Below the pieces are notes generated by a model. It searched no databases, was not told where the DNA came from, and saw only the letters and a program-made list of their open reading frames with translations. A stretch of 64,000 bases of DNA from Variovorax paradoxus (GTDB lineage Bacteria; Pseudomonadota; Gammaproteobacteria; Burkholderiales; Burkholderiaceae_C): NCBI RefSeq assembly GCF_024734665.1, contig NZ_CP102931.1:4958001-5022000 (forward strand), read 5' to 3'. Of the stretch, positions 8,151-15,942 are shown piece by piece; within the stretch, counting starts at the first letter, position 1; every line of letters begins with the position of its first letter. A program made the translations under genes and the position numbers.

Positions 8151-8801
8151 ATGGCTCCATCACATCAGCAACGCATCTGGGACATCTCGCCGCCCGTGCA
8201 TGAAGGCGCGCCGGTCTTTCCCGGCGACACGCCCTACCAGCAGCGCTGGGCAGCGACCATTTCGCCGGACTGCCCGGTGAATGTCAGCGAGATCAAGCTC
8301 TCGCCCCACGTCGGCGCGCATGCCGATGCGCCGCTGCACTACGACCCCGAGGGCCAGACCATCGGCAACGTCGACCTCACGCCCTTTCTCGGCCCGTGCC
8401 GGGTGATCCATGCGATCGACAAGGGCCCGCTGATCGAGTGGGATCACATCGCCCATGCCGTCGACAGTACCCTGCCCCCGCGCGTGCTGGTGCGCACCTA
8501 CACCACCATGCCGGTCGGCCACTGGGACCCGAAGCTCGCGGCCTATGCCCCCGCCACCGTCGAACGCCTCGCGGCCATGGGCGTGAAGCTCATCGGCATC
8601 GACACCGCCAGCATCGACCCGGCCGACAGCAAGACGCTGGAAAGCCACCAACGCATCCGCCGCCTCGACCTGCGCGTGCTCGAGAACCTCGTGCTCGACG
8701 ACGTGCCCGAGGGCGACTACGAACTCATCGCGCTGCCGCTCAAGCTGGTCAGCGCCGATGCCTCCCCCGTTCGCGCCGTGCTGCGCGAACTCCCCCGCTG
8801 A
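8151..8801 (+). CDS. kynB: Arylformamidase (kynurenine formamidase), KynB type
   Basis: 216 residues. The metal-dependent cyclase/KynB family is shown by [19 protein letters not shown] near the N-terminus and the metal-binding [12 protein letters not shown] motif around residue 50, plus [20 protein letters not shown]. It hydrolyses N-formylkynurenine to kynurenine, the second step of tryptophan catabolism. First gene of the kyn operon; 10 nt separate it from kynU. Confidence 0.95.
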   Translation: MAPSHQQRIWDISPPVHEGAPVFPGDTPYQQRWAATISPDCPVNVSEIKLSPHVGAHADAPLHYDPEGQTIGNVDLTPFLGPCRVIHAIDKGPLIEWDHIAHAVDSTLPPRVLVRTYTTMPVGHWDPKLAAYAPATVERLAAMGVKLIGIDTASIDPADSKTLESHQRIRRLDLRVLENLVLDDVPEGDYELIALPLKLVSADASPVRAVLRELPR

Positions 8802-8811
8802 AACCTCCACC

Positions 8812-10098
8812 ATGACAACACTTGCAGACTGCCGCGCGCTCGACGCGCAAGACCCGCTGCGCGCCCTGCGCGACCAATTCACCATTCCCGAAGGCGTGCT
8901 GTACCTCGACGGCAACTCGCTCGGCGTGATGCCCAAAGCCGCACCGGCGCGCATCGCCGAGGTGGTGACGAAGGAATGGGGCGAAGGCCTGATCCGTTCG
9001 TGGAACACCGCGAGCTGGTTCGACCTGCCGCAACGCCTGGGCGACAAGGTGGCCCGCCTGATCGGCGCCGCGCCCGGCGAAGTGGTGTGCACCGACAGCA
9101 CCTCGGTCAATCTCTACAAGGTGCTGTTCGCCGCGCTCTCGCAGCAGAAGGACAGCGGCCGCAAGCTGGTGATCAGCGAGCGCAGCAATTTCCCGACCGA
9201 CCTCTACATCGCCGAATCGCTGTGCCGCGAGCGCGGCTTCACGCTGAAGCTGATCGACGCGAGCGAGCTGCAAGGCCCGGATTCGGTGCTCACCGACGAA
9301 GTGGCCGTGCTGATGCTCACGCACGTCAACTACCGCACCGGCGCCATGCACGACATGAAGGCCATCACCGCCGCCGCGCATGCCGCGGGCGCGCTGACCG
9401 TGTGGGACCTCGCGCACAGTGCGGGCGCCGTGCCGGTCGCGCTCAACGACAGCGAGGCCGACTACGCCATCGGCTGCGGCTACAAGTACCTGAACGGCGG
9501 CCCCGGCGCGCCGGCGTTCGCGTGGGTGAACACGAAGCATGCGGGCCAGTTCGAGCAGCCGCTGTCCGGCTGGTGGGGCCATGCGGCGCCCTTCGAGTTC
9601 ACGCCGCACTACCGACCTGCCCCGGGTGTCGGCCGCTACCTCTGCGGCACGCAGCCGATCATCGCGCTGGCCGGGCTCGAATGCGGGCTCGACACCGTGC
9701 TCGCGGCTGAAGCCTTCAACGGCACGAACGGCGCGATGGCCGCGCTGCGCACCAAGTCGCTCGCGCTCACCGACCTGTTCATCGCACTGGTCGAAGAGCG
9801 CTGCGCCGGACAAGGCCTCTCGCTCGTCACCCCGCGCGACCACGCACTGCGCGGCTCGCAGGTCTGCCTGAGCCGCGAAGAAGGTGCCTACGCCATCGTG
9901 CAGGCGCTGATCGCACGTGGCGTGATCGGCGACTACCGCGCTGGCGACTCGCAGATGCCCGACATCCTGCGATTCGGTTTCACGCCGTTGTACCTGAGCT
10001 TCGAAGACGTGTGGAACTCGGTCGAGCACCTGGCGCAGGTGCTGGAGACGGGCGAGTGGAAGCGCGAAGAATTCAACCGCAAGAACGCCGTAACCTGA
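8812..10098 (+). CDS. kynU: Kynureninase
   Basis: 428 residues from the ATG at 8812. PLP fold-type I enzyme with [13 protein letters not shown] at the N-terminus, [39 protein letters not shown], and the PLP lysine within [16 protein letters not shown]. It cleaves kynurenine to anthranilate and alanine. The cassette kynB-kynU-kynA makes up the complete anthranilate-forming branch of tryptophan breakdown. Confidence 0.96.
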   Translation: MTTLADCRALDAQDPLRALRDQFTIPEGVLYLDGNSLGVMPKAAPARIAEVVTKEWGEGLIRSWNTASWFDLPQRLGDKVARLIGAAPGEVVCTDSTSVNLYKVLFAALSQQKDSGRKLVISERSNFPTDLYIAESLCRERGFTLKLIDASELQGPDSVLTDEVAVLMLTHVNYRTGAMHDMKAITAAAHAAGALTVWDLAHSAGAVPVALNDSEADYAIGCGYKYLNGGPGAPAFAWVNTKHAGQFEQPLSGWWGHAAPFEFTPHYRPAPGVGRYLCGTQPIIALAGLECGLDTVLAAEAFNGTNGAMAALRTKSLALTDLFIALVEERCAGQGLSLVTPRDHALRGSQVCLSREEGAYAIVQALIARGVIGDYRAGDSQMPDILRFGFTPLYLSFEDVWNSVEHLAQVLETGEWKREEFNRKNAVT

Positions 10099-10111
10099 GA
10101 CGAAGCCAGCC

Positions 10112-10597
10112 ATGAAATCCCGACTGATCATTCTGTACACCGCCTTGCTGATGCTGGCGGCACCCGCCCTTGCACAGCAACCGGCGTTCACGCTGCCGCA
10201 ACTGAAGGCCTTCGCCGAACTGACGCCCGACGCCTTTCGCCAGCAGATCAAGAGCCAGGGCTTCTCGTATGCCGACAAGACCGTGACCGACGAGGTCAGC
10301 ATGATCGAGTACGAGAAGTTCGTCGACGGCCAGACCACGCACCTGATGAAGTCCACCTACGTGGAAAGCCGCCGCAGCGAGGACGGAGTGCAGCTCTCGC
10401 TGACCGACAAGGCCGCCTTCGAGCGCCTCGTGAAGGAGGCACGCGACACCGGCTACAAGCCGGGCGAGAAGGGCCGCATTCCCGGCGGCGAGACCTACCA
10501 GGAATACAAGCGCAAGAACGAGGTCGTGCGCTTCGTCTATCCGAAGAAGGAGTCCGGCATGGGCCTTCCTTCCTATACCGCCGTGGTCTGGCGATGA
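10112..10597 (+). CDS. Predicted periplasmic protein embedded in the kyn operon
   Basis: 161 residues with a clear signal peptide ([23 protein letters not shown], cleavage expected after ALA). The mature part is charged, has no Cys, and I recognise no domain. It lies 13 nt after kynU and 16 nt before kynA, so it must be co-transcribed with them. Why a periplasmic protein should be made together with cytoplasmic tryptophan-degrading enzymes is not evident; a link to substrate uptake or envelope stress is only a guess. Confidence 0.8.
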   Translation: MKSRLIILYTALLMLAAPALAQQPAFTLPQLKAFAELTPDAFRQQIKSQGFSYADKTVTDEVSMIEYEKFVDGQTTHLMKSTYVESRRSEDGVQLSLTDKAAFERLVKEARDTGYKPGEKGRIPGGETYQEYKRKNEVVRFVYPKKESGMGLPSYTAVVWR

Positions 10598-10613
10598 CCC
10601 GCCAGCAAACATC

Positions 10614-11462
10614 ATGAGCACCGACAAGTCCCCCGAGAACATCGTCCACGAGGAAAAAGCGCAGCTGGACTTCAGCAAGTCCATGAGCTACGGCGACTAC
10701 CTGCACCTCGACGAGATCCTCAACGCGCAGCACCCGCTTTCGCCCGCACACGACGAGATGCTGTTCATCGTGCAGCACCAGACCAGCGAACTCTGGATGA
10801 AGCTGATGCTGCACGAACTGCGCGCCGCCACCGCCCACATCGCCGAAGAGAAGCTGGCCGACGCCTTCAAGATGCTCGCGCGGGTGAGCCGCATCATGGA
10901 GCAGCTGGTGAGCGCATGGACCGTGCTCTCGACCATGACGCCGCCCGAGTACACGGCGATGCGCCCCTACCTTGCCAACTCCAGCGGCTTCCAGAGCGCG
11001 CAGTACCGCTGCATCGAATTCGCGCTCGGCAACAAGAATGCCGCCATGCTCAAGCCGCACGCGCACCGCGCCGATCTGCTTGCGCAAGTCGAGGTGGCCT
11101 ACCGCGCGCCTTCGCTGTACGACGAGTCGCTGCGCCTGCTGGCACGCCACGGCCTGCCGGTGCCCGCCGACCGGCTGGAGCGCGACTGGACGCAACCCTA
11201 TGAATCGAGCGACGGCGTCGAAGCGGCGTGGCTCACGGTCTACCGCAATCCGCACGACTACTGGGACCTGTACCAACTCGGCGAAAAACTCACCGACCTG
11301 GAAGACGCGTTCCGCCTCTGGCGCTTTCGCCATGTGACGACGGTCGAGCGCGTGATCGGCTTCAAGCGCGGCACCGGCGGCACGGGCGGCGTGAGCTACC
11401 TGCGCAAGATGCTCGACGTGGTGCTGTTCCCGGAAATCTGGAAGCTGCGCACCGATCTGTAG
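10614..11462 (+). CDS. kynA: Tryptophan 2,3-dioxygenase
   Basis: 282 residues, haem dioxygenase. Signatures: [54 protein letters not shown], and the C-terminal [14 protein letters not shown] loop that closes on the substrate. It opens the indole ring of tryptophan to N-formylkynurenine, the first committed step of the pathway; in this operon it is encoded last. Followed by the 233-nt non-coding region that precedes the reverse transcriptase. Confidence 0.97.
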   Translation: MSTDKSPENIVHEEKAQLDFSKSMSYGDYLHLDEILNAQHPLSPAHDEMLFIVQHQTSELWMKLMLHELRAATAHIAEEKLADAFKMLARVSRIMEQLVSAWTVLSTMTPPEYTAMRPYLANSSGFQSAQYRCIEFALGNKNAAMLKPHAHRADLLAQVEVAYRAPSLYDESLRLLARHGLPVPADRLERDWTQPYESSDGVEAAWLTVYRNPHDYWDLYQLGEKLTDLEDAFRLWRFRHVTTVERVIGFKRGTGGTGGVSYLRKMLDVVLFPEIWKLRTDL

Positions 11463-11695
11463 TTCCGCGCGAAAAGCGGGCTCCTACAATCCGCGCGGCA
11501 CCGGCACTTCAAGACTCGACAAGGCTTTGCGATTCGTCGCCCGGTCTTGTACTGCGGGGGAACCCCGTGGTGGATGGATGGCTACACATTCCGGCGCGCA
11601 AGCGGACCTGCGCTACCGCGCAGCGCAGCTAACGCATCACCGGCTGGTTGAAGGGCTGGTTGCCACCCACCTTCAACGTCCTCGCACCATCATTC
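11463..11695 (+). ncRNA. Candidate retron msr-msd RNA upstream of the reverse transcriptase
   Basis: No gene fits here, and the sequence is unusually rich in inverted repeats. Seen by eye: CAAGAC(11510)...GTCTTG(11549) with a nested CGAC/GTCG; a 9-bp hairpin with GAA loop at 11551-11571 (core CGGGG/CCCCG); CTGCGC-TACC-GCGCAG at 11608-11623; and GTTGAAGG/CCTTCAAC at 11647-11677, just before the RT start. GGTGGATGG (11569) can also pair at 8 of 9 positions with CCACCCACC (11663-11671), which would enclose an 85-nt msd-like arm. Several adjacent hairpins followed by a large arm, directly 5' of an RT, is the layout of retron ncRNAs. I could not define a convincing a1/a2 pair or the branching G. 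Confidence 0.45.
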
Positions 11696-13081
11696 ATGAC
11701 GCGTGAACTGAGCTACAGCGAATGGATCGCCCAAAGCCTAGCGCGCGCATTGCTTGCCGATGCAAGGCAGCCCGGCGGCACCGCGCCCGGTGCGTTGCGT
11801 GCGCGGGCCGCGGCAACGCTGGGCGTCGACGCGCCCTGGCTGAAGCCGCTGGCGGAAGCGCTCGGCAACCGGTCACAAGCCACGTGGCGGCGCACCGATC
11901 TGCCCGCGCTGGCGAAGGCGATCCATGAAATGCCCGAGTTCGATGCGGCCTTCGAGCAGGACGAGGAGCCACGCGTGCGGCGAATCATCCTTCGGCCCGC
12001 GGAGATGTTCCCGCGCCCGATGGGCCTCGACCATTTCGCACTGCCGAACATCCCGACGCTCGCCGATCTCGCGCAGTGGCTGGAACTCGACCCGGATCGG
12101 CTGGCGTGGCTCACATCGCCGGCACAGGCGTTTCGCGCCCCCGCCGATCCCAGCGTGCAGCCCGCATCGCATTACCGCTACCAGCTGCAGCCCAAGCGCC
12201 TCGGCGGCCTGCGCCTGCTCGAGATTCCCAAGGCCGACCTGAAGCGCGCGCAGCGCCGCATCCTCGACGACCTGCTGCGGCACGTGCCCGTGCACGAAGC
12301 AGCGCACGGCTTCGTGCCGGGCCGCTCAGTCGAGAGCCACGCAGCCGCGCATGCCGGCAAGGAGGTCGTGATCGGCTTCGACCTGCGCGACTTCTTCCCC
12401 GCCGTTCGCGCCTCGCGCGTGCATGCCACGTGGCGCACGCTGGGCTACCCCGAAGGCGTGGCGCGCGCCCTCACCGCGCTGTGCACGCACCGCACCGACG
12501 CCGACGTGATCGAGCGCCTGCGCGACGACGGCGGGCTCGACTGGATGGGCGCCAAGCGCCTGGCCACGCCGCACCTGCCCCAGGGCTCGCCCTGCTCGCC
12601 CGCGCTGGCCAACCTCTGCGCCTTCAGGCTCGACCTGCGGCTCGAAGGCCTGGCGTGGGTCTTCGGCGCCACCTATACGCGCTATGCCGACGACCTGGTG
12701 TTCTCCGGGCCGACCTCGCTGCGCGCGCGGTTCACCGCCTTGCGCGCCTGGGTTGATGGCATCGCGGCCGACGAGGGCTTCGAGCTGCACCCGCGCAAGG
12801 TGCGCTGCATGCCTCAACACCGCCAGCAGCACGTGACCGGCGTGGTCGTCAACGACAAGGCCAATGCGCCTCGCGAAGACTTCGACCGGCTCAAGGCCGT
12901 GCTGCATCGCTGCGCGCTCGACGGCCCCGCCGGCCAGAACCGCGCGAAGGTGGTCGACTTTCGCGGCCACCTGCTGGGCCACATCGCGTGGATCGGCCAG
13001 TTCAGCCCGACGCGCAAGGCACGGCTGATGAGGCTTTTCGACCGCATCGACTGGACGGGCACTACCCGAACTTCCTCATAA
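11696..13081 (+). CDS. Retron-type reverse transcriptase
   Basis: 461 residues from the ATG at 11696. A TTG 16 codons upstream would place the start inside a hairpin and is rejected; neither has a good ribosome site. RT blocks in order: HGFVPGRSV (about 210), GFDLRDFFPAV (about 227), LPQGSPCSPALANL (about 294), YTRYADDLVFSG with the catalytic YADD at 330-333, EGFELHPRKVR, and VTGVVVND (about 380). The first 170 residues are an N-terminal extension with no motif I know. By memory this arrangement resembles the myxobacterial Mx162-type retron RTs more than the short E. coli ones or group II intron RTs; no maturase or endonuclease domain is visible. Confidence 0.9.
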   Translation: MTRELSYSEWIAQSLARALLADARQPGGTAPGALRARAAATLGVDAPWLKPLAEALGNRSQATWRRTDLPALAKAIHEMPEFDAAFEQDEEPRVRRIILRPAEMFPRPMGLDHFALPNIPTLADLAQWLELDPDRLAWLTSPAQAFRAPADPSVQPASHYRYQLQPKRLGGLRLLEIPKADLKRAQRRILDDLLRHVPVHEAAHGFVPGRSVESHAAAHAGKEVVIGFDLRDFFPAVRASRVHATWRTLGYPEGVARALTALCTHRTDADVIERLRDDGGLDWMGAKRLATPHLPQGSPCSPALANLCAFRLDLRLEGLAWVFGATYTRYADDLVFSGPTSLRARFTALRAWVDGIAADEGFELHPRKVRCMPQHRQQHVTGVVVNDKANAPREDFDRLKAVLHRCALDGPAGQNRAKVVDFRGHLLGHIAWIGQFSPTRKARLMRLFDRIDWTGTTRTSS

Positions 13082-13110
13082 ACGCCCTCATGAAGCTGGG
13101 GTGGACCTGA

Positions 13111-13138
13111 TTGTTCCGTCGGCGCAAAGCGCTACAGT
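13111..13138 (+). promoter_or_regulatory. Candidate promoter for the SUKH/ankyrin-like gene
   Basis: TTGTTC (13111-13116), 16-nt spacer, TACAGT (13133-13138), between the RT stop and the next gene. It suggests the downstream gene can be transcribed independently of the RT. Visual match only. Confidence 0.35.
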
Positions 13139-13163
13139 TTTGAAAACAACGGAGGCCTACGCC

Positions 13164-14414
13164 ATGCACGACATCCGGTTCACACCCGACGAGCTCTCCA
13201 CCCTGCGCGAACATGGCGTCGTGCTGTTCGCCGACCGCGTGATCTTCGACGCGCAGCCGCCAATGCCGCCGCAGCAGATCGATGCTGTGCAGGCCCTGTG
13301 CGCGGGCCCCATTCCCGAAGCGCTGCTCGCGCTGTGGCAGCAGACGGCAGGCGGTCGGCTCGACTACGACCTGTCGCTCGAAATGAACGGCAACCTCGAA
13401 GCCATCAGCTGGAACGAGCTGTTCTGGAACGGCAGCGACGGCTACCACGGCCTGCAGGGCTGGATCGAGCACGAACTGGAACTGGCCAAGGAAGCCGCCG
13501 AGGACGGCGGCAAGCCATCGAGCGGCAAGCTCACGCACCTGCCCTTCGGCGGCTTCGAGTACACCGACCGCATCTACGCAGTGGTCGAACCCGGTGCCGG
13601 GCACGGGCAGATCGTCGCGTGGAAGAAGGGCCTGCCGCCAGCCTGGACGCACGCGCTGCATGAAGACAGCGTGAACACCATCGCGCCCGACTTGCGCGGC
13701 GCATTCGCGGCGCTGCAGCTCGACGAAGACCCGCTGGCGCCCACGAGCGACTACTTCTCGGGGCAGACGCTGCTCGGCTACCTCGACGACCGCCACCAGG
13801 ACCACGGGCTCGACCTCGACCTGATGGACAAGCTGGTGACCTTCTATTGCCACGCCGTGGTCGACTGGCGCACGCCGCTGGCCGAAGGCACGCTGCGCCA
13901 CCATCCAGCGATCGCGCGCGTGGCCCTGCGCCATGCGATCGCGGCCGACGACGCCGGGCTGGTCGCCGAACTCGCCGCCTCGGGCGTGGGCTTCAACGGG
14001 CCTCATCAGGGCAGCGCGCTCGCGACCGATGTCGCGGTGGGACACGGCGCCTTCGCCGCCGCAGCAGCGCTGGTGCGCGCAGGCGCGCCGGTGGCGGCCG
14101 ACGCTCTGCGCAACATCGACGGGCAGATCGCTCCCGAACTCACGAGCGCCCTGCTGGCCAACGGCGCGGAGCCCAACGTGACGGCCATCGTCAAGTGCGC
14201 GGCGTGTGGTGCACCCGCGAGCGCGCACCTGATTGCGGATGCCTGCGCGCAGGCGGGCATCGATGTGGCACCAGCGTTCGTTGCGGAGCGCGATGCGATG
14301 CTGCTCGAACTGGAGACCACGCTCGCGCAGATGCAGGACGGCACGCACGGGCACTACCTCGGGCAAGAGGGGCTCGCGGAACGCATCGAGCACCTGCAGA
14401 CATTCCGGCTCTGA
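13164..14414 (+). CDS. SUKH (SMI1/KNR4)-like protein with ankyrin-like C-terminal part, retron neighbour
   Basis: 416 residues from the ATG at 13164, with a strong GGAGG 8 nt upstream; an in-frame extension to 13101 has no such site. Residues 1-200 look like a SUKH/SMI1-KNR4 domain (PIPEALLALWQQTAGGRLDY, GGFEYTDRIYAVVEPG). Residues 240-350 read like degenerate ankyrin repeats (AIAADDAGLVAELAASGVGF, VAVGHGAFAAAAALVRAGAP, ALLANGAEPN), followed by a CAAC pair and a helical tail. SUKH domains are known mostly as immunity or toxin-associated modules. It lies 82 nt after the RT gene on the same strand. Whether it is the retron effector or only a neighbour cannot be told; I do not recall this domain pair as a described retron partner. 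Confidence 0.7.
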   Translation: MHDIRFTPDELSTLREHGVVLFADRVIFDAQPPMPPQQIDAVQALCAGPIPEALLALWQQTAGGRLDYDLSLEMNGNLEAISWNELFWNGSDGYHGLQGWIEHELELAKEAAEDGGKPSSGKLTHLPFGGFEYTDRIYAVVEPGAGHGQIVAWKKGLPPAWTHALHEDSVNTIAPDLRGAFAALQLDEDPLAPTSDYFSGQTLLGYLDDRHQDHGLDLDLMDKLVTFYCHAVVDWRTPLAEGTLRHHPAIARVALRHAIAADDAGLVAELAASGVGFNGPHQGSALATDVAVGHGAFAAAAALVRAGAPVAADALRNIDGQIAPELTSALLANGAEPNVTAIVKCAACGAPASAHLIADACAQAGIDVAPAFVAERDAMLLELETTLAQMQDGTHGHYLGQEGLAERIEHLQTFRL

Positions 14415-14436
14415 AAGGCGCCGGCGCGCCGTTCGC

Positions 14437-15621
14437 TCAGCCGCCGTATAGCCAGGGCTGATCGAGCAGCTTTGCGCCCAGCAGGCGCATCGCCATGTCG
14501 CGGCCCAGGCGCACTGCCCCCGTGGCGTGGAAGATCTCGCCGTTGCGGCGCGCACGCGCCTGCACCTGCGCGTTACGCGCCCAGCGCGCCTCGGCATAGC
14601 GTGCGAAGGCAGCCGGCACACCAGCCGCGCTGCTGTCACCAAGCGCATCGGCCAACGCCACTGCATCCTCGATGGCCATGCCCGCGCCCTGCGCGAGGTA
14701 CGGCACCATCGGATGCGCGGCATCGCCCACCAGCGCGACACGTTCATGCGCCATCTCGGCTGCGCTGGTCACGGGGGCCCGGTCTCCGAGCGACCATGCG
14801 CGCCAGCCGGGCATGGCATCGAGCAACGACTGCAGTCCAGCGCAGCTGCGGCCCATGGCCTGCTTCAGGGCGGCGATGCTGCTGGACTGGTCCCAATCGC
14901 GCGCTTCGCCGGCCGGGGCCGATTCGGCGATCACCACCACGTTGAGCCAGTCGCCGCCGCGCACCGGGTACGCCACCGCATGCAAGCGCGGGCCGAGCCA
15001 CACATCGACCTGCTTGCGGCGCAATGCGGCGGGCAGGCTCGATTGCTCGATCAGCGCGCGCCAGGCCGTGTGGCCGGTAACGCGCGGCGGCTGCGCGGCA
15101 GACGCGCAATCGAGCTGCCGCCGTACCATGCTCCAGAGGCCGTCGGCCCCGACGACGGCTTCGCCCTCCCAGGCGCGCGCGTCGGTGCTCGACAGGCAGA
15201 CGAGGTCGTCGCTGGTTTCCACCTGCTTGATCTGCGCGCCAGTCACGAGCGTGCCGGTGCCGCGCGCGCGCACGGCATCGAGCAGCAGACCGTGCAGGTC
15301 GGCGCGATGTACGCAGAAGTAGGGAGAGCCGTAGCGCTGCTGCATGGCATCGGCCAGCGGCATTCGGGCGAGTTCGGAGCCGCTTTCGGCGCTGTGCACC
15401 ACCAGCGCATCGGGCCGCGCCGCGATGGCCGCGAGCCCGGGGCCCAGATCGAGTTGCTGAAGACGCCGCGTGGCATTGGGCCCGAGCTGCACGCCGGCGC
15501 CGATTTCGCCGAAGACGGCCGCCTGCTCGAAAACGTCGACCCGGTGCCGGCCCCTGGAAAGCGCCAGCGCAGTGGCCAGCCCCCCGATGCCGCCCCCGGC
15601 GACGAGGATGTGCGCGGGCAT
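14437..15621 (-). CDS. FAD-dependent aromatic monooxygenase (salicylate hydroxylase-like)
   Basis: 394 residues from the ATG at 15621. Group A flavoprotein monooxygenase: Rossmann GGGIGGLATALALSRG at residues 8-23, the VVGADGLWSMVR (DG) motif near 170, and the second FAD motif VALVGDAAHPMVPYLAQGAG near 300. Best fit is the salicylate/3-hydroxybenzoate hydroxylase group, which uses NAD(P)H to hydroxylate aromatics in the cytoplasm; the substrate is not predictable. It starts 5 nt after the Cys-rich small protein and may be read with feoAB, although no iron link is apparent. Confidence 0.88.
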   Translation of the reverse strand: MPAHILVAGGGIGGLATALALSRGRHRVDVFEQAAVFGEIGAGVQLGPNATRRLQQLDLGPGLAAIAARPDALVVHSAESGSELARMPLADAMQQRYGSPYFCVHRADLHGLLLDAVRARGTGTLVTGAQIKQVETSDDLVCLSSTDARAWEGEAVVGADGLWSMVRRQLDCASAAQPPRVTGHTAWRALIEQSSLPAALRRKQVDVWLGPRLHAVAYPVRGGDWLNVVVIAESAPAGEARDWDQSSSIAALKQAMGRSCAGLQSLLDAMPGWRAWSLGDRAPVTSAAEMAHERVALVGDAAHPMVPYLAQGAGMAIEDAVALADALGDSSAAGVPAAFARYAEARWARNAQVQARARRNGEIFHATGAVRLGRDMAMRLLGAKLLDQPWLYGG

Positions 15622-15626
15622 CGGAC

Positions 15627-15914
15627 TCAGCGGCCGTGCATGGACGGGCTGGCGGTGGCCTGGTCGGCTTCCGGTTGTTTGAGGGGGGTCTTGGGAGCGC
15701 AGCTGCCGCAGCTGTCGCACGAGCCGCAGCCCGAGGTCTTGGCGAGCGATGCAGCCAGTTCCCTGGCGCGTTCTTCGTCGACCCAGCCCGCGCGATGCGT
15801 GCCGGCCGCGAGCTTTTGCGCCGCGCCACGCCGCCAGCCTGCGGGCATCCAGCGCCAGACCGCGTAGAACGCGGCGGCCGCGACGATCAATCCGACGATC
15901 AGTTGCTGTGCCAT
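15627..15914 (-). CDS. FeoB-associated Cys-rich membrane protein
   Basis: 95 residues from the ATG at 15914. An N-terminal transmembrane helix (LIVGLIVAAAAFYAVWRW) is followed by a basic stretch and a dense Cys cluster CGSCDSCGSC near residue 70. Its start is 28 nt after the feoB stop. Small membrane proteins with a Cys-rich tail recur directly after feoB (PF12669-type), which this resembles in layout, though the order and length differ. It may bind iron or an Fe-S centre in support of ferrous iron uptake; this is inferred from context. Confidence 0.7.
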   Translation of the reverse strand: MAQQLIVGLIVAAAAFYAVWRWMPAGWRRGAAQKLAAGTHRAGWVDEERARELAASLAKTSGCGSCDSCGSCAPKTPLKQPEADQATASPSMHGR

Positions 15915-15942
15915 TTCTTCTTCAAACCTTTCATGACAGGTT

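Noticed and set aside
11648..11695. Upstream TTG start for the reverse transcriptase
   Set aside because: It lies within the GTTGAAGG/CCTTCAAC hairpin, has no ribosome site, and adds 16 residues without RT likeness.
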